Notes: generated from the sequence alone by a model not told the origin. Shown: positions 52,317 through 63,393, numbered from the stretch's first letter. The stretch: DNA of 64,000 nucleotides from Jiella soli (GCF_020615385.1 NZ_JAJAVB010000048.1:108034-172033), one strand, 5' to 3'. Numbers and translations: made by a program.

Positions 52317-53216
52317 ATGACCAGGAACATGATTTTCGCCGCCGCTCTCGCTTCCGCGACTGCCCTCGCACCGGCCGCCTTCGCGGCCTCGAACGGCAAT
52401 ACGTCCGACCAGACCACGGCAAGTTCGAAGTCGCAGACGGCCAAGCCCGTCGAGGCGGCAAGCCGGGACTTCACCCAGCTCTCCAAGGAGGGCTTCAACG
52501 CGTTCCACGACATCCGGCTGGCGCGCCTTGCGATCTTCCAGGGCGAGACCAAGCAGGCGGTGAAGCTGGTTTCCAGCGCCCAGGCCTCGTTCAAGAAGGC
52601 CGAGAACGACCGCACCAGCTTCATGAAGGCGATGGCCGACATCAAGCCGCCGCAGGGCGCGAACCAGAATGGCATGAACGGCAATACCGGCCAGAGTACC
52701 GCCAGCTCCGCTGCGAACGGCGGGCAGGGCGAGACGACCCGGATCGCGCAGACCGGCGACGACAACGGCAAGCCCGTAAACTGGCTGCCGATCGACGCCC
52801 AGGTGAACCTCGCCAAGGGCTATACGGTCACGGCCGATAACACCCAGTCAGTCAACAAGGCGAACCAGTCGCTGAAGCAGGGCGATCGCAAGGGCGCGCT
52901 CGATACGCTGAAGCTCGCTGGCATCGACGTGCAGTACACGATGGCACTGGCGCCGGTCGACAAGACCTGGAACCAGCTTCAGGCGGCGGCCAAGGATCTG
53001 AACGCCAACAAGTTCTACGAGGCCAATCTCGACCTGAAGGCGATCGAGGATTCCGTGGTGCTCGACGCGGTGAACGTGGTGGGCACGCCAGCCACCAAGA
53101 CCTCCTCGACCGATCAGACCAAGGACGGCCAGCAGGCGAAGACCGCCAATTCCACGGTCGGACAGGCAACCGACGGCTCCGACCGGACGACGACCGGCAG
53201 CACCAGCGCGGACTGA
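52317..53216 (+). CDS. YfdX family exported protein
   Basis: 299 residues. Signal peptide at 1-23 (A-L-A-P-A-A-F-A-A). Mature protein has the YfdX pattern: L-S-K-E-G-F-N-A-F-H-D-I-R-L-A-R-L-A-I-F-Q-G, K-A-x-x-A-L, W-L-P-I-D-A-Q-V-N-L-A-K-G-Y and a helical C-terminal region with Y-E-A-N-L-D-L-K-A-I-E-D. Asn/Gly/Ser-rich linkers at about 118-150 and a Thr/Ser-rich tail are unusual. YfdX of E. coli is regulated with acid-response genes; the role in this group is unknown. Confidence 0.88.
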   Translation: MTRNMIFAAALASATALAPAAFAASNGNTSDQTTASSKSQTAKPVEAASRDFTQLSKEGFNAFHDIRLARLAIFQGETKQAVKLVSSAQASFKKAENDRTSFMKAMADIKPPQGANQNGMNGNTGQSTASSAANGGQGETTRIAQTGDDNGKPVNWLPIDAQVNLAKGYTVTADNTQSVNKANQSLKQGDRKGALDTLKLAGIDVQYTMALAPVDKTWNQLQAAAKDLNANKFYEANLDLKAIEDSVVLDAVNVVGTPATKTSSTDQTKDGQQAKTANSTVGQATDGSDRTTTGSTSAD

Positions 53217-53292
53217 TCGGCTGACAAAACGGTCGACAAAGGCTGGATGAAAGATGCGGGAGGGCAGCGATGCCCTCCCGCTATCCTTAGGT

Positions 53293-53661
53293 CTAGTCGG
53301 TCTCCGCCACCTCTACGAAGCGCCTGTCGAAGGCGACATGGCCGGCGATCTCTCCGACCCCGTCATGGGGAGTGTCATAGGCCCACACGGCGTTGTCCGC
53401 CGTCTTCTCGCCGTCGCGGATCGACCAGTAGCGGGCCTCGCCCTTCCAGGGGCAGGTGGTGTGGCGATCGGTCGGCGTCATCAGCGCCATCTCCACGTCC
53501 TCCTTGGGAAGGTAGAAGACCGGATCGTGACCGCGCTCCTTCAGCAGCAGCGCCTTGCCACTGCGGGCCAGCGTCGCTCCCTCGAAGGTCGCGGTGACCG
53601 TCCGTGGCGCGGGTTCGATGGTGATGCGCTCGCGAATCTGGGCCGTACGCTCGTCGCTCAT
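53293..53661 (-). CDS. DUF427 domain protein
   Basis: 122 residues. V-F-Y-L-P-K-E-D-V, T-T-C-P-W-K-G-E-A-R-Y-W, W-A-Y-D-T-P-H and the late V-A-F-D-R-R-F-V match DUF427, a small nucleotide-binding-like cytoplasmic protein of unknown role. The start at 53661 gives the standard length; the frame upstream has no conservation. The gene is convergent with yfdX and divergent from nothing nearby. Confidence 0.88.
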   Translation of the reverse strand: MSDERTAQIRERITIEPAPRTVTATFEGATLARSGKALLLKERGHDPVFYLPKEDVEMALMTPTDRHTTCPWKGEARYWSIRDGEKTADNAVWAYDTPHDGVGEIAGHVAFDRRFVEVAETD

Positions 53662-53751
53662 GGCGGATCTCCTGGTTGGGGTGCCTGCCGGCTCATCTAT
53701 CGCCCGCCGCCGGGGCGGCGACGGGCTCACGCGAAGATGTCCCGCGCTTTG

Positions 53752-54207
53752 CTAGAGCGACAGTTCCAGATGCGGGCGGCCGTCCGAGGTCTTCTCGCGG
53801 GTGCGTCCGGCGCCGTCGACGACGGCGGTGACGCGGCGCCGGAACGAGGAAAAGCTCTCGAAGGCGACGACGTCGACCGGCTGGTCGAACTGGATCGTCG
53901 CGCGAAAGCGCCCGCTTGCCGAGAGCGCCTGCAGCGCCACCAGCCGGCCAGTGAAGGCGTGGCCGAGATAGCGGCCGGACACCGCCGAGCCGATGGTCAG
54001 CGCCGAGACGCCGCGACCCGGGCTTGCCCCGTCCGGGGTGTCGGCGCGGGCGTGCGCGGTGTTCCAGTCGCGGAACCCGTGCTGGCGCGCGACGAGCTCC
54101 AGCGCGGCGCCGTGGGAGATGTCGTGTCCGCTCTCGCCGAGGCCGGAGCGCAGGCGCTTCGCCTGCGTCTTCAGGGTCGCGATGTCGGGGGTCGTTATGC
54201 CGGTCAT
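53752..54207 (-). CDS. glyoxalase-superfamily-related hypothetical protein (Glyoxalase_8-like)
   Basis: 151 residues. The first 50 residues (L-K-T-Q-A-K-R-L-R-S-G-L, I-S-H-G-A-A-L-E-L-V-A-R-Q-H-G-F-R-D-W-N-T-A-H-A) match a conserved N-terminal module annotated as glyoxalase-superfamily protein in Proteobacteria. The remaining 100 residues are beta-rich and less conserved, and no metal site is visible. Function unknown. The start at 54207 is chosen because the module begins there. Confidence 0.7.
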   Translation of the reverse strand: MTGITTPDIATLKTQAKRLRSGLGESGHDISHGAALELVARQHGFRDWNTAHARADTPDGASPGRGVSALTIGSAVSGRYLGHAFTGRLVALQALSASGRFRATIQFDQPVDVVAFESFSSFRRRVTAVVDGAGRTREKTSDGRPHLELSL

Positions 54208-54485
54208 GTCAGTGCCTTTCCGCCTGGGAATGCGCATGCGGCATCTGTCCGGGGCCCGCGAATTGCCGGTCGGCCGCGCGCGATCTTCGGGAGGAAATCG
54301 ACTGGCGGGATGACGGAGCGGGAATTCACCATGGCTTGCGCCCGCGAGCGGCCGGGTCCCGCGACCCGAGGATCAGATAGCGAGGCGCGAATTTGTTTGC
54401 AAGGAGCGGGACGAGGGCGGTGGCGGCGACGGGTTCGCACGGGTTAAGACGCGTCTGAGAGAAAGACATTGCGAAGGGCCCATCC

Positions 54486-55949
54486 ATGCGCGCGCAACCC
54501 CAAGCCTCCCATTATATCGACGGCCGCTACGAGGAGGACGATTCCGGCGAGGCCTTCGAGAGCGTATACCCGGCGACCGGGGAGACGATCGCCAGGCTGC
54601 ATGCCGCCACCCCCGCCATCATCGACAAGGCGATCGCCGCCGCCGAAAAGGGCCAGGTGGCCTGGGCCGCGATGACCGGGGCCGAGCGCGGCCGCATCCT
54701 TCGGCGCGCCGCCGCGATCATGCGCGAACGCAACGAGGCGCTGTCCGAACTCGAAACCCTCGACACCGGCAAGGCGCTCGCCGAGACGCTGGTCGCCGAC
54801 GCCGCCTCGGGCGCCGATTGCCTCGAATATTTCGGCGCGCTCGCGGCCGACATCAAAGGCGAATACATCGATCTCGGCGGATCCTTCGCCTATACGAGGC
54901 GCGAGCCGCTCGGCATCTGCGCGGGGATCGGCGCCTGGAACTATCCGATCCAGATCGCCTCGTGGAAGTCGGCGCCGGCGCTCGCCTGCGGCAATGCGAT
55001 GATCTTCAAGCCCTCGGAGGTGACGCCGCTCTCGGCGCTGAAGCTCGCCGAGGTCCTGACCGAGGCCGGGGTGCCCGCCGGCGTCTTCAACGTCGTCCAG
55101 GGCTTCGGCGCGGTCGGCGCCGCGCTCGCCTCCCATCCCAAGATCGCCAAGGTCTCGGTCACCGGCTCGGTGCCGACCGGCGCCAAGGTGATGGAGGCGG
55201 CCTCCAAGGCCACCAAGCACGTTACGCTCGAACTCGGCGGGAAGTCGCCGATCCTGGTCTTTGCCGATGCCGACCTCGACGCGGCGGTCTCCGGCGCGAT
55301 CCTCGGCAATTTCTACTCCACCGGCCAGATCTGCTCGAACGGCACGCGCGTCTTCGTCGAGCGGGCGGTGCGCGAGGCCTTCGTCGCCAAGCTCGTCGAG
55401 CGGGCAAGGACGATCAAGCTCGGCGACCCGCTGAATCCCTCGACCGATCTCGGGCCGCTGGTCTCCAAGGCCCAGTACGACAAGGTTCTGAACTATATGC
55501 GGATCGGCCGGGAGGAGGGCGCGACCCTCGCCTGCGGCGGCGGCGCGGCCCGTGTCCCCGACTTCGCCGAGGGCTGGTTCGTCGAACCGACTGTCTTCAC
55601 CGGCGTGACGGACGCCATGCGGATCGCGCGCGAGGAGATCTTCGGCCCGGTCATGTGCGTCCTCGACTTCGACGGCGAGGCGGAGGCGATCGCCCGCGCC
55701 AACGCCACCGAGTTCGGTCTCGCGGCGGGCGTCTATACCAAGGACATCCAGCGCGGCCACCGCGTCGTCGCCAGGCTTCAGGCTGGCACCTGCTGGATCA
55801 ACGCCTACAATCTGACGCCCGTCGAAATGCCCTTCGGCGGCTTCAAGCGGTCGGGGATCGGCCGGGAGAACGGCCGGGCGGCGCTTGAGCATTACAGCCA
55901 GGTGAAGTCCGTCTATGTAGAGATGGGCGCCAGCGAGGCGCCGTACTGA
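54486..55949 (+). CDS. betB: betaine aldehyde dehydrogenase
   Basis: 487 residues. The nucleophile is Cys283 in G-Q-I-C-S-N-G-T, the general base Glu249 in L-E-L-G-G-K-S-P, with W-N-Y-P and G-S-V-P-T-G for the cofactor site, and [17 protein letters not shown]. It oxidises betaine aldehyde to glycine betaine, an osmoprotectant. betA, betI and betC are not in the window, so substrate supply must come from elsewhere. Start ATG at 54486, 278 bp downstream of the divergent Glyoxalase_8-like gene. Confidence 0.92.
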   Translation: MRAQPQASHYIDGRYEEDDSGEAFESVYPATGETIARLHAATPAIIDKAIAAAEKGQVAWAAMTGAERGRILRRAAAIMRERNEALSELETLDTGKALAETLVADAASGADCLEYFGALAADIKGEYIDLGGSFAYTRREPLGICAGIGAWNYPIQIASWKSAPALACGNAMIFKPSEVTPLSALKLAEVLTEAGVPAGVFNVVQGFGAVGAALASHPKIAKVSVTGSVPTGAKVMEAASKATKHVTLELGGKSPILVFADADLDAAVSGAILGNFYSTGQICSNGTRVFVERAVREAFVAKLVERARTIKLGDPLNPSTDLGPLVSKAQYDKVLNYMRIGREEGATLACGGGAARVPDFAEGWFVEPTVFTGVTDAMRIAREEIFGPVMCVLDFDGEAEAIARANATEFGLAAGVYTKDIQRGHRVVARLQAGTCWINAYNLTPVEMPFGGFKRSGIGRENGRAALEHYSQVKSVYVEMGASEAPY

Positions 55950-56055
55950 CCGGCGGCAGCAGGCTCTGGACCGTGTCGGCATTCCCCACCGACGCGTTGA
56001 CTTTCTCCCGCCGAGGCTGTTGCCCTGTCGGCATGGTGAGGGCGCGGACGGATCG

Positions 56056-56631
56056 ATGGACGGGAGTTCCCTTTTGAGGGGAGACGAGGGACGGGCCTAT
56101 CTTGTTGAACGCCTCGGCGCGGTCGCGGCGGGCGACCGGGCGGCGCTCGCCGATCTCTACCAGCGCACCTCCGGGAAGCTTTTCGGCATCTGCCTGCGTA
56201 TCTTGAAGGATCGCGAGGAAGCCGAAGACGTGTTGCAGGACGTGTACCTGACCATCTGGAACCGGGCCGACCGCTATGACGGCGCCCGCGCGAGCCCGAT
56301 CACCTGGCTGGCGACGATCACGCGGAACCGGGCGATCGACCGGCTGAGGGCGCTCGGGCCGCGCCCCGGCGGCCAGCCGATCGAGGATGCCGGCGAGGTC
56401 GCGGACGATTCGCCCGACGCGCTCGAACTTCTCGGCCGGAGCGACGAAGCCCGCCGCCTGTCGGATTGCCTCGGCGAGGTCGACGACCGGACGCGCTCGG
56501 CCATCACCGACGCCTTTTTCGGCGGCCTGACCTATGAGGAATTGGCGCATCGCGCGGGCATGCCGCTCGGCACGATGAAGAGCCTGATCCGCCGCGGCCT
56601 GGTCAAACTGAAGGGATGCCTGTCGCGATGA
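56056..56631 (+). CDS. ECF-family RNA polymerase sigma factor
   Basis: About 191 residues. Region 2 is seen as L-Y-Q-R-T-S-G-K-L-F-G-I-C-L-R-I-L-K-D, E-E-A-E-D-V-L-Q-D-V-Y-L-T-I-W-N, and W-L-A-T-I-T-R-N-R-A-I-D-R-L-R; region 4 has I-T-D-A-F-F-G-G-L-T-Y-E-E-L-A-H-R-A-G-M-P-L-G-T-M-K-S-L-I-R-R-G-L. It overlaps the RskA-like anti-sigma gene as ATGA, so the two are a unit, and autoregulation is likely. This group is separate from EcfG. Start uncertain: ATG at 56056 or TTG at 56020. Confidence 0.9.
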   Translation: MDGSSLLRGDEGRAYLVERLGAVAAGDRAALADLYQRTSGKLFGICLRILKDREEAEDVLQDVYLTIWNRADRYDGARASPITWLATITRNRAIDRLRALGPRPGGQPIEDAGEVADDSPDALELLGRSDEARRLSDCLGEVDDRTRSAITDAFFGGLTYEELAHRAGMPLGTMKSLIRRGLVKLKGCLSR

Positions 56632-57377
56632 GCGATCCGCAGGACCACGAACGGGAGGATGCAGATCTTGCGGCCGAGTACGTGCTCGGAACGCTGGACG
56701 GCGCCGCGCGTCGGTCGGCGGAGCGGCGGGCGGCCCACGACCCGGCCTTTGCCGCCGAGATCGATGTGTGGGCCGAGCGCCTCGCACCGCTCACAGCCGC
56801 GATTCCGGAAGCCGAGCCGCCAGTGGGACTCTGGCAACGGATCGCGGCCGATCTCGATCACATGACCCGCCGCGCTCCCGGATCTGCCTCCGAAGCCGTC
56901 CGTCCGCGCGGCCGGCGTGTTTCCGGCATCTGGCAGTGGATCGGCCTGGCCGGCATCGGGCTCGCTGCCGCGAGCCTCGCCGCGCTCATCGTCGTTGCCG
57001 CCGGGATCGGCGAGTTCGGCGCCATGGGCCCCGGCCCGGGCCTGCCGGGGACCTTCACCGCGACCCTTTCGGCGGAGAACGGCTCGCCGCTCGCCACCAT
57101 CGTCATCGATTCGGTGAACGGACAGGCGACCTTCGTTCCCGTCGCCAATCCCGACGGAGGCGGCCGCGTGCCGGAACTCTGGCTGGTGCCGCAGGGCGGC
57201 GCGCCCCGCTCGCTCGGCCTCCTCGACATGTCCCGGCCGCTGCGGCTCGAGATCAAGTCGCGCGCGATTGCCGACCCGAATGCCGCGCTCGCGGTCTCGA
57301 TGGAGCCCGAGGGCGGCTCGCCGACCGGCCGACCGACCGGGCCGGTCGTCGCCTCCGGCGCGCTGCATTCGATCTGA
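56628..57377 (+). CDS. anti-sigma factor, RskA-like
   Basis: 249 residues. The N-terminus has the zinc-free anti-sigma-like motif L-A-A-E-Y-V-L-G-T-L, followed by a membrane segment (about 103-122) and an exported domain with G-T-F-T-A-T-L-S, P-E-L-W-L-V-P and G-A-P-R-S-L-G-L, the RskA C-terminal pattern. It holds the ECF sigma factor at the membrane and releases it on a signal (redox in the known cases). It overlaps the sigma gene by four bases. Confidence 0.9.
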   Translation: MSDPQDHEREDADLAAEYVLGTLDGAARRSAERRAAHDPAFAAEIDVWAERLAPLTAAIPEAEPPVGLWQRIAADLDHMTRRAPGSASEAVRPRGRRVSGIWQWIGLAGIGLAAASLAALIVVAAGIGEFGAMGPGPGLPGTFTATLSAENGSPLATIVIDSVNGQATFVPVANPDGGGRVPELWLVPQGGAPRSLGLLDMSRPLRLEIKSRAIADPNAALAVSMEPEGGSPTGRPTGPVVASGALHSI

Positions 57378-57426
57378 TGGTGCGGGCGACTGGCGCGCCC
57401 AGCCGGTATCGGCTAGCCCGCTGGGC

Positions 57427-57585
57427 ATGAGCAAACTCTTCTCGGTCCTGTTCGTCCTTCTGATGGCCGCCCATCTCGTGCGCCCCTTCGGCCTGCCGGG
57501 CCTGAGGCGGCGGGGAGATTTCTGGAAGCTCGCGCTCGTCGGTATCGTCGTCTTCGGCCTCACCGCGCTTCTGCGGCCGGACTGA
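57427..57585 (+). CDS. small membrane protein
   Basis: 52 residues with two hydrophobic segments, one at the N-terminus (L-F-S-V-L-F-V-L-L-M-A-A-H-L-V) and one at about 35-50 (L-A-L-V-G-I-V-V-F-G-L-T-A-L-L). Not recognised; similar short proteins occur upstream of murA in relatives. It could be missed as it is below usual length cut-offs. Confidence 0.55.
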   Translation: MSKLFSVLFVLLMAAHLVRPFGLPGLRRRGDFWKLALVGIVVFGLTALLRPD

Positions 57586-57746
57586 TCGCGGCGCCCGGGC
57601 GCGCGCTGTTCGGCCGTCGCACGAGTTCCGCAGCGTTAACGCTGGCGCAATCCCGGTTTGCCCGCCGTGGTTTCGCCATGGATTTGATACCATTCGACCT
57701 CTAGTGTAGAGACGCCCCTCGCAAGGGGCAGGAGTGGGGTGCCGAG

Positions 57747-59036
57747 ATGGACCGTATTCGCATTCGCGGCGGCAACGAACTCAATGGGACGATTGCGATC
57801 TCGGGGGCGAAGAACGCCGCCCTGCCGCTGATGATTGCCTCGCTTCTGACCGACGACACGCTGACGCTGGAAAACGTCCCGCATCTCGCCGATGTCGAGC
57901 AGCTGACCCGCATCCTCGGCAATCACGGCGTCGACTTCTCCGTGGTCGGCAAGCGGCTGCATCACGACCCGAGCCTCGGTCGCACGATCCATTTCAACGC
58001 CCGCAACATCGTCGACACGACCGCGCCCTACGAGCTGGTCTCCAAGATGCGCGCGAGCTTCTGGGTGATCGGCCCGCTTCTCGCCCGCATGCACAAGGCG
58101 AAGGTCTCGCTGCCCGGCGGCTGCGCGATCGGCACGCGCCCGGTCGACCTGTTCATCGACGGGCTGCGCGCGATGGGCGCGACGATCGACATCGACGCCG
58201 GCTATGCCGTGGCCGAGGCCAAGGGCGGCCTCGTCGGCACGCGCTTCGTCTTTCCCAAGGTCTCGGTCGGCGCGACTCACGTCCTGATGATGGCCGCGAC
58301 GCTCGCCAAGGGCGAGACGGTCCTCGAGAACGCCGCGCGCGAACCGGAGATCGTCGATCTCGCCGACTGCCTCAACGCGATGGGCGCCCGGATCACGGGA
58401 GCCGGGACGGGACGGATCGTCATCGAGGGCGTCTCGGCGCTGTCCGGTGCCCGCCACCGGGTGCTGCCGGACCGCATCGAGACCGGCACCTATGCGATGG
58501 CGGTGGCGATGACCGGCGGCGACGTCGTCCTCACCGGCACGCGCGCGGATCTTCTGCCGACGGCTCTGTCGACGCTTGCCGAGGCCGGCGCCACGGTCTC
58601 CGAGGTGGAGAATGGCCTGCGGATCTATCGCAATGGCGGCGGCATCTCTTCGGTCGACGTCGTCACCGATCCCTTCCCGGGATTTCCGACCGACCTGCAG
58701 GCGCAGTTCATGGCGCTCATGACGATGGGGAACGGCACCGCCGAGATCACCGAGACGATCTTCGAGAACCGCTTCATGCATGTCCAGGAACTGGCGCGGC
58801 TCGGCGCGCGGATCCATTTGTCCGGACAGGTCGCGCGCGTCGAGGGCGTTTCGCGGCTGAAGGGCGCCCCGGTGATGGCGACCGACCTTCGGGCCTCGGT
58901 CTCGCTGGTGATCGCCGGCCTTGCGGCGGACGGCGACACCATGGTCAATCGCGTCTATCACCTCGACCGCGGCTTCGAGCGGCTGGAGGAGAAGCTTTCC
59001 GGCTGCGGCGCCGAGATCGAGCGCATCTCCGGCTGA
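57747..59036 (+). CDS. murA: UDP-N-acetylglucosamine 1-carboxyvinyltransferase
   Basis: 429 residues. Catalytic Cys126 in [10 protein letters not shown], the N-terminal [20 protein letters not shown] and C-terminal [13 protein letters not shown] define MurA. It makes the first committed step of peptidoglycan synthesis from phosphoenolpyruvate and UDP-GlcNAc, and cysteine at the active site implies fosfomycin sensitivity. AGGAG precedes the ATG. infA follows after 186 bp. Confidence 0.96.
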   Translation: MDRIRIRGGNELNGTIAISGAKNAALPLMIASLLTDDTLTLENVPHLADVEQLTRILGNHGVDFSVVGKRLHHDPSLGRTIHFNARNIVDTTAPYELVSKMRASFWVIGPLLARMHKAKVSLPGGCAIGTRPVDLFIDGLRAMGATIDIDAGYAVAEAKGGLVGTRFVFPKVSVGATHVLMMAATLAKGETVLENAAREPEIVDLADCLNAMGARITGAGTGRIVIEGVSALSGARHRVLPDRIETGTYAMAVAMTGGDVVLTGTRADLLPTALSTLAEAGATVSEVENGLRIYRNGGGISSVDVVTDPFPGFPTDLQAQFMALMTMGNGTAEITETIFENRFMHVQELARLGARIHLSGQVARVEGVSRLKGAPVMATDLRASVSLVIAGLAADGDTMVNRVYHLDRGFERLEEKLSGCGAEIERISG

Positions 59037-59222
59037 GCCGCATCGGCCGCGCGAGCGGTCGCCAATACCAGGGCTTCTCGCCGCTCCGGCGGTATAGTCT
59101 TGCTTTTTGACGCGTTTGCCCCGATTTAAGGCGCGATCCCCAATTCCTCGCCGCACCTCGGCGAACCCGCATGCCGCCGGCGAAGCGCCGGCGAACCGAC
59201 ATCGTTCAGGACCAGATACCTT

Positions 59223-59441
59223 ATGGCAAAAGAAGAAGTTCTCGAATTCCCCGGCACCGTCACAGAACTCCTGCCCAACGCGACGTTCCGGATCAAGCTC
59301 GAGAATGACCACGAGATCATCGCGCACACAGCCGGGCGCATGCGCAAGAACCGCATCCGCGTTCTGACCGGTGACAAGGTGCTCGTCGAGATGACGCCCT
59401 ACGACCTGACCAAGGGTCGCATCACCTATCGCTTCAAGTAG
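59223..59441 (+). CDS. infA: translation initiation factor IF-1
   Basis: 72 residues: [25 protein letters not shown] and [13 protein letters not shown], the OB-fold of IF-1. It occupies the A site during initiation. The maf gene starts 25 bp downstream on the same strand; infA-maf-yacG is a conserved rhizobial order. Confidence 0.97.
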   Translation: MAKEEVLEFPGTVTELLPNATFRIKLENDHEIIAHTAGRMRKNRIRVLTGDKVLVEMTPYDLTKGRITYRFK

Positions 59442-59465
59442 CAGGCCGAGCGAGAGGTGACGGCG

Positions 59466-60146
59466 ATGGCAGCAAGCCGCCCCATGCTGGTGCTGGCCTC
59501 GGGCTCTCCCAGGCGGCTGGCCCTGTTGCAGCAGGCGGGCATCGAGCCCGATCGCCTGATGCCGGCCGATCTCGACGAGACGCCGCAGAAGGGCGAGCAT
59601 CCCCGTTCCCTCGCCAAGCGCCTGTCCAAGGGCAAGGCCGAGGTCGCGGCCGGCCGTCTGCGCGAGCTGGACGTGGGTCCCTCCTGCGTGCTCGCCGCCG
59701 ATACGGTCGTCTCCGTCGGCCGCCAGATCATGCCGAAGCCCGAGCTCGCCGACGATGCGGTCGCCAATCTGCGCACGCTGTCGGGGCGCACGCACCGCGT
59801 CTATACCGGCATCTGCCTGATCGGCCCGCGCGGCGCCGTCAGCCAGCGCCTGATCGAGACGCGGGTCCGCTTCAAGCGGCTGTCGCGGCTCGACATCGAG
59901 AGCTATGTCGGGTCCGGCGAGTGGCGCGGCAAGGCGGGCGGCTATGCCATCCAGGGCCTTGCCGGGGCCTTCGTCGTGCGCCTCGTCGGCTCCTACACCA
60001 ATGTCGTCGGGCTGCCGCTCTACGAGACGCTCGCCCTGCTCGCCGGCGAGGGCTACGACATCCATGCGCGCTGGCGCGTGCCGGAGGTCGGAGCCGACGA
60101 GAGCTCCCAGCCCGCAGAGGGGGAGCGGGAAGGAGAGGACGCGTGA
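59466..60146 (+). CDS. maf: Maf family nucleotide pyrophosphatase
   Basis: 226 residues. [12 protein letters not shown] at the N-terminus, A-A-D-T-V-V-S-V-G with the catalytic Asp, and [18 protein letters not shown] are Maf motifs. Maf proteins hydrolyse non-canonical or dTTP/UTP-type nucleotides. The ATG at 59466 has GAGAGG eight bases upstream; the frame's GTG at 59457 has no room for one. The stop overlaps yacG as GTGA. Confidence 0.93.
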   Translation: MAASRPMLVLASGSPRRLALLQQAGIEPDRLMPADLDETPQKGEHPRSLAKRLSKGKAEVAAGRLRELDVGPSCVLAADTVVSVGRQIMPKPELADDAVANLRTLSGRTHRVYTGICLIGPRGAVSQRLIETRVRFKRLSRLDIESYVGSGEWRGKAGGYAIQGLAGAFVVRLVGSYTNVVGLPLYETLALLAGEGYDIHARWRVPEVGADESSQPAEGEREGEDA

Positions 60147-60352
60147 GCGTACCTGCCAATCTGACGCCGCTGCGGCCGAAGCGGAAATGCCCCGAATGCG
60201 GCCGGCCCTCGACGCGCGAGGCCTATCCGTTCTGCTCGGCGCACTGCAAGGCGGTGGATCTCAACCGCTGGCTCTCCGGCTCCTATGTCATCCCCGGCGC
60301 CGCCGTGGAGGTCGAGGAGTCCGCCCCGTCCGACACGGGCGAAGAGGACTGA
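60143..60352 (+). CDS. yacG: DNA gyrase inhibitor YacG (zinc-binding)
   Basis: 69 residues from a GTG that overlaps the maf stop. C-P-E-C-G-R-P then [14 protein letters not shown] gives the four zinc cysteines and the conserved D-L-x-x-W that follows them. YacG binds GyrB. The last 20 residues are acidic and variable. Confidence 0.93.
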   Translation: MSVPANLTPLRPKRKCPECGRPSTREAYPFCSAHCKAVDLNRWLSGSYVIPGAAVEVEESAPSDTGEED

Positions 60353-60663
60353 CAGGGTTCTTCGGCAGCGGCGTCCGCCGCGCTGCCGGCGGGAGAGATC
60401 CGCTGTTTCCACGAGACCAGGGTCATCGCGCTTCGCTGCTCCGGCGGGAGCCGGCCGCGGCTTTCCGGGGGGCCACTCCCGGCCCGTCTTCGCCGCCGCA
60501 CGCCGCTGACCGAGTCCATCGCGGAAGCGCATCGCGCATGCAGACTGTTGAAACACGTCCCGCCCTCTTGAATCCCCCGGCCGATCCCGTCCAAGGCTGA
60601 GGGGAGCGCTCGGCGCGGGCTTTCGCTCGCCTCGCCGCCTGGAATGGGAAGAACCGCCGCACG
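60353..60663. other. intergenic stretch before mutS
   Basis: 311 bp with no supported gene. It contains CGGCAGCG/CGCTGCCG-type pairing just after the yacG stop (60367-60394), a possible hairpin without U-tract. Confidence 0.45.
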
Positions 60664-63393
60664 ATGCCAGCCGAGAAGGACGCCGCCCTGACGCCGATGA
60701 TGGCGCAATATATCGAGATCAAGGCGGCCAATCCCGACTGCCTCCTGTTCTACCGGATGGGCGACTTCTACGAACTGTTCTTCGACGACGCGGCCGAGGC
60801 CTCGCGCGCGCTCGGCATCGCGCTGACGAAGCGTGGCAAGCATCTTGGCGAGGACATCCCCATGGCGGGCGTCCCGGTCCATGCCGCGGACGACTATCTG
60901 GAAAAGCTGATCTCGCTCGGGCACCGCGTTGCGGTCTGTGAACAGGTCGAGGACCCGGCCGAGGCGAAGAAGCGCGGCTCCAAATCGGTGGTCAAGCGCG
61001 ACGTCGTGCGCCTCGTCACGCCCGGCACGATCACCGAGGAGGCGCTGCTCGATCCCGGCCGGCCGAACTACCTAATGGCTCTGGCGCGCCTCGGCGGGGC
61101 GGGCGAGGGAGCATCCTACGGCCTCGCCTGGGCCGACCTTTCGACCGGCTCCTTCCGGCTCGCCGAGACGGACCGGTCAAGGCTCGAGGCGGAGATTGCG
61201 GCGATCGAGCCGAGCGAGATCGTCCTGGCCGAGCCGGTCTTCAACGATGCGGGCCTGAAGCCGGTCCTGAAGCGGTTCGGCCGCGCCGTCCGGCCGGAAC
61301 CGCAGGTCCTGTTCGACGGAGCGAGCGCCGAGGAGCGGGTCTGCCGCTTCTTCGGCGTCGCCACCCTGGAGGGGCTCGGGCGCTTCTCGCGCGCCGAACT
61401 TTCGGCGGCCGCCGCGCTCACCGCCTATATCGCGAAGACGCAGCTCGCCGCCCGGCCGATCCTGCAGCGCCCGCAGAAGGTCGCCGCAGGCTCGGTCATG
61501 GAGATCGATCCGGCGACGCGCGGGTCGCTCGAACTCACCCGCACCCTGTCCGGCAAGCGCCAGGGCAGCCTTCTCGCCGCGATCGACCGCACCGTCACCG
61601 GCGCCGGTGCCAGGCTTCTCGGCGCCAGGCTCGCCGCGCCGCTCACCGACCCTCTCGCCATTCGCCGGCGCCAGGCCTCGCTCGCCGAGTTTCTGGGCGA
61701 TGCGGACATCAGGCGGAAGCTGCGGCGGACGCTCGCCGGCCTGCCGGACTGGGAACGCGCCTTGTCGCGGCTCGCCCTCGGCCGCGGCGGACCGCGCGAT
61801 CTCGCCGCGATCCAGGGCGGGCTCACCGCGGCGCTGGCGCTTGGCGATGATCTCTCCGCGCTCGACCTGCCGGCGGAACTTGCCGAGGCGCGCGGCGCCC
61901 TCGAGTCCCTGCCGCGGGCGCTGCACCAGGCGCTGTCCGAGGCGCTGGTCGATTCCGCGCCCGTCCAGAAGCGCGATGGCGGCTTCGTGCGCGAGGGCGC
62001 CGAACCGGCGCTCGACGAGGCGCGCGCGCTGCGCGAGGATTCGCGCAAGGTGATAGCCGAACTCCAGGGCCGCTATGCGAGCGAGACCGGCGTCCGCAAT
62101 CTGAGGATCAAGCACAACAACGTCCTCGGCTATTTCGTCGAGGTCGGAGAGGCGCAGGCGAAGGCGTTGACCACGGGCGAGGGCGCCGGGCGCTTCATCC
62201 ACCGCCAGACCATGGCCTCGGCGATGCGCTTCACCAGCGCCGAGCTTTCAGAACTCGAAGCCCGCATCGCCGGCGCGGCGGCCGAGGCGCTGCGCCTCGA
62301 ACTGGAGATCTTCGACCGGCTGGCGGGCGGCGTCCTTTCCGAGGCCGAGGCCCTGCAGCGCGGGGCGCAGGCTCTCGCGGTCCTCGACGTCTCCGCAGCG
62401 CTCGCCGAACTCGCCGTCGCCGAGGACTGGACGCAGCCGCTCGTCGACGACAGCCTCGCCTTCTGCGTGGAAGCCGGTCGCCATCCGGTGGTGGAGGCGG
62501 CGCTGAAGGCGGGCTCCGGCGATCCGTTCGTCGCCAATGACTGCGACCTGTCGCCGAAGGAGCCGGGCGGCAAGGGTGCGCTGTGGCTGCTGACCGGGCC
62601 GAACATGGGCGGCAAGTCGACCTTCTTGCGCCAGAACGCGCTGATCGCCGTCCTTGCCCAGATCGGCAGCTTCGTCCCGGCCGCCAGAGCCCATGTCGGG
62701 ATCGTCGACCGCCTGTTCTCCCGCGTCGGCGCGTCGGACGATCTCGCCGAGGGCCGCTCGACCTTCATGGTGGAGATGGTCGAGACGGCGGCGATCCTCA
62801 ATCAGGCCGGCGAGCGGGCGCTGGTCATCCTCGACGAGATCGGCCGGGGCACGGCGACCTATGACGGGCTCTCGATCGCCTTCGCCGCCGTCGAGCACCT
62901 GCACGAGGTCAATCGCTGCCGGGCGATCTTCGCCACCCATTTCCACGAGATGACGGCGCTTGCCGGGCGACTGGCGCGCATGCACAACGCCACCATGCGG
63001 GCCAAGGAATGGGAGGGCGAGGTCGTCTTCCTGCACGAGGTCGCCTCGGGCGTCGCCGATCGCTCCTACGGGATCCAGGTGGCGCGGCTTGCCGGCCTGC
63101 CGGCAGCGGTGGTGGAACGGGCCAGGCATGTCCTGAAGGAACTGGAACGCGGCGAGCAGGGCGAGAAGCGCACCGCCTTCATCGACGACCTGCCGCTGTT
63201 CTCTGCGGCGGCCCGTCGCAGCGAACCCGCCGCCGCACCTGCCGAGACCGCCCTTCACGAAGCGTTGAGTTCACTGGATCCGGACGCGATGACGCCGCGC
63301 GACGCGCTGGAGGCGCTCTACCGTCTGAAGGCGATCACGGCCGGCCGTGGCGGCACGGCTGTCGGGGCCGAAGGACGCAAGCCGCTGAAATAG
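60664..63393 (+). CDS. mutS: DNA mismatch repair protein MutS
   Basis: 909 residues. The mismatch-reading F-Y-E (35-37) lies in [10 protein letters not shown]; the ATPase has Walker [10 protein letters not shown] at about 645-653, L-D-E-I-G-R-G-T for Walker B and A-T-H-F-H-E for the H-loop. Connector, lever ([10 protein letters not shown]) and clamp regions are in order. Full length for the alphaproteobacterial form. The gene stands alone; no glnD or mutL is nearby. Confidence 0.97.
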   Translation: MPAEKDAALTPMMAQYIEIKAANPDCLLFYRMGDFYELFFDDAAEASRALGIALTKRGKHLGEDIPMAGVPVHAADDYLEKLISLGHRVAVCEQVEDPAEAKKRGSKSVVKRDVVRLVTPGTITEEALLDPGRPNYLMALARLGGAGEGASYGLAWADLSTGSFRLAETDRSRLEAEIAAIEPSEIVLAEPVFNDAGLKPVLKRFGRAVRPEPQVLFDGASAEERVCRFFGVATLEGLGRFSRAELSAAAALTAYIAKTQLAARPILQRPQKVAAGSVMEIDPATRGSLELTRTLSGKRQGSLLAAIDRTVTGAGARLLGARLAAPLTDPLAIRRRQASLAEFLGDADIRRKLRRTLAGLPDWERALSRLALGRGGPRDLAAIQGGLTAALALGDDLSALDLPAELAEARGALESLPRALHQALSEALVDSAPVQKRDGGFVREGAEPALDEARALREDSRKVIAELQGRYASETGVRNLRIKHNNVLGYFVEVGEAQAKALTTGEGAGRFIHRQTMASAMRFTSAELSELEARIAGAAAEALRLELEIFDRLAGGVLSEAEALQRGAQALAVLDVSAALAELAVAEDWTQPLVDDSLAFCVEAGRHPVVEAALKAGSGDPFVANDCDLSPKEPGGKGALWLLTGPNMGGKSTFLRQNALIAVLAQIGSFVPAARAHVGIVDRLFSRVGASDDLAEGRSTFMVEMVETAAILNQAGERALVILDEIGRGTATYDGLSIAFAAVEHLHEVNRCRAIFATHFHEMTALAGRLARMHNATMRAKEWEGEVVFLHEVASGVADRSYGIQVARLAGLPAAVVERARHVLKELERGEQGEKRTAFIDDLPLFSAAARRSEPAAAPAETALHEALSSLDPDAMTPRDALEALYRLKAITAGRGGTAVGAEGRKPLK

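Noticed and set aside
57636..60065. Minus-strand open frame of 809 codons
   Set aside because: Antisense to murA, infA and maf, all of which are certain.
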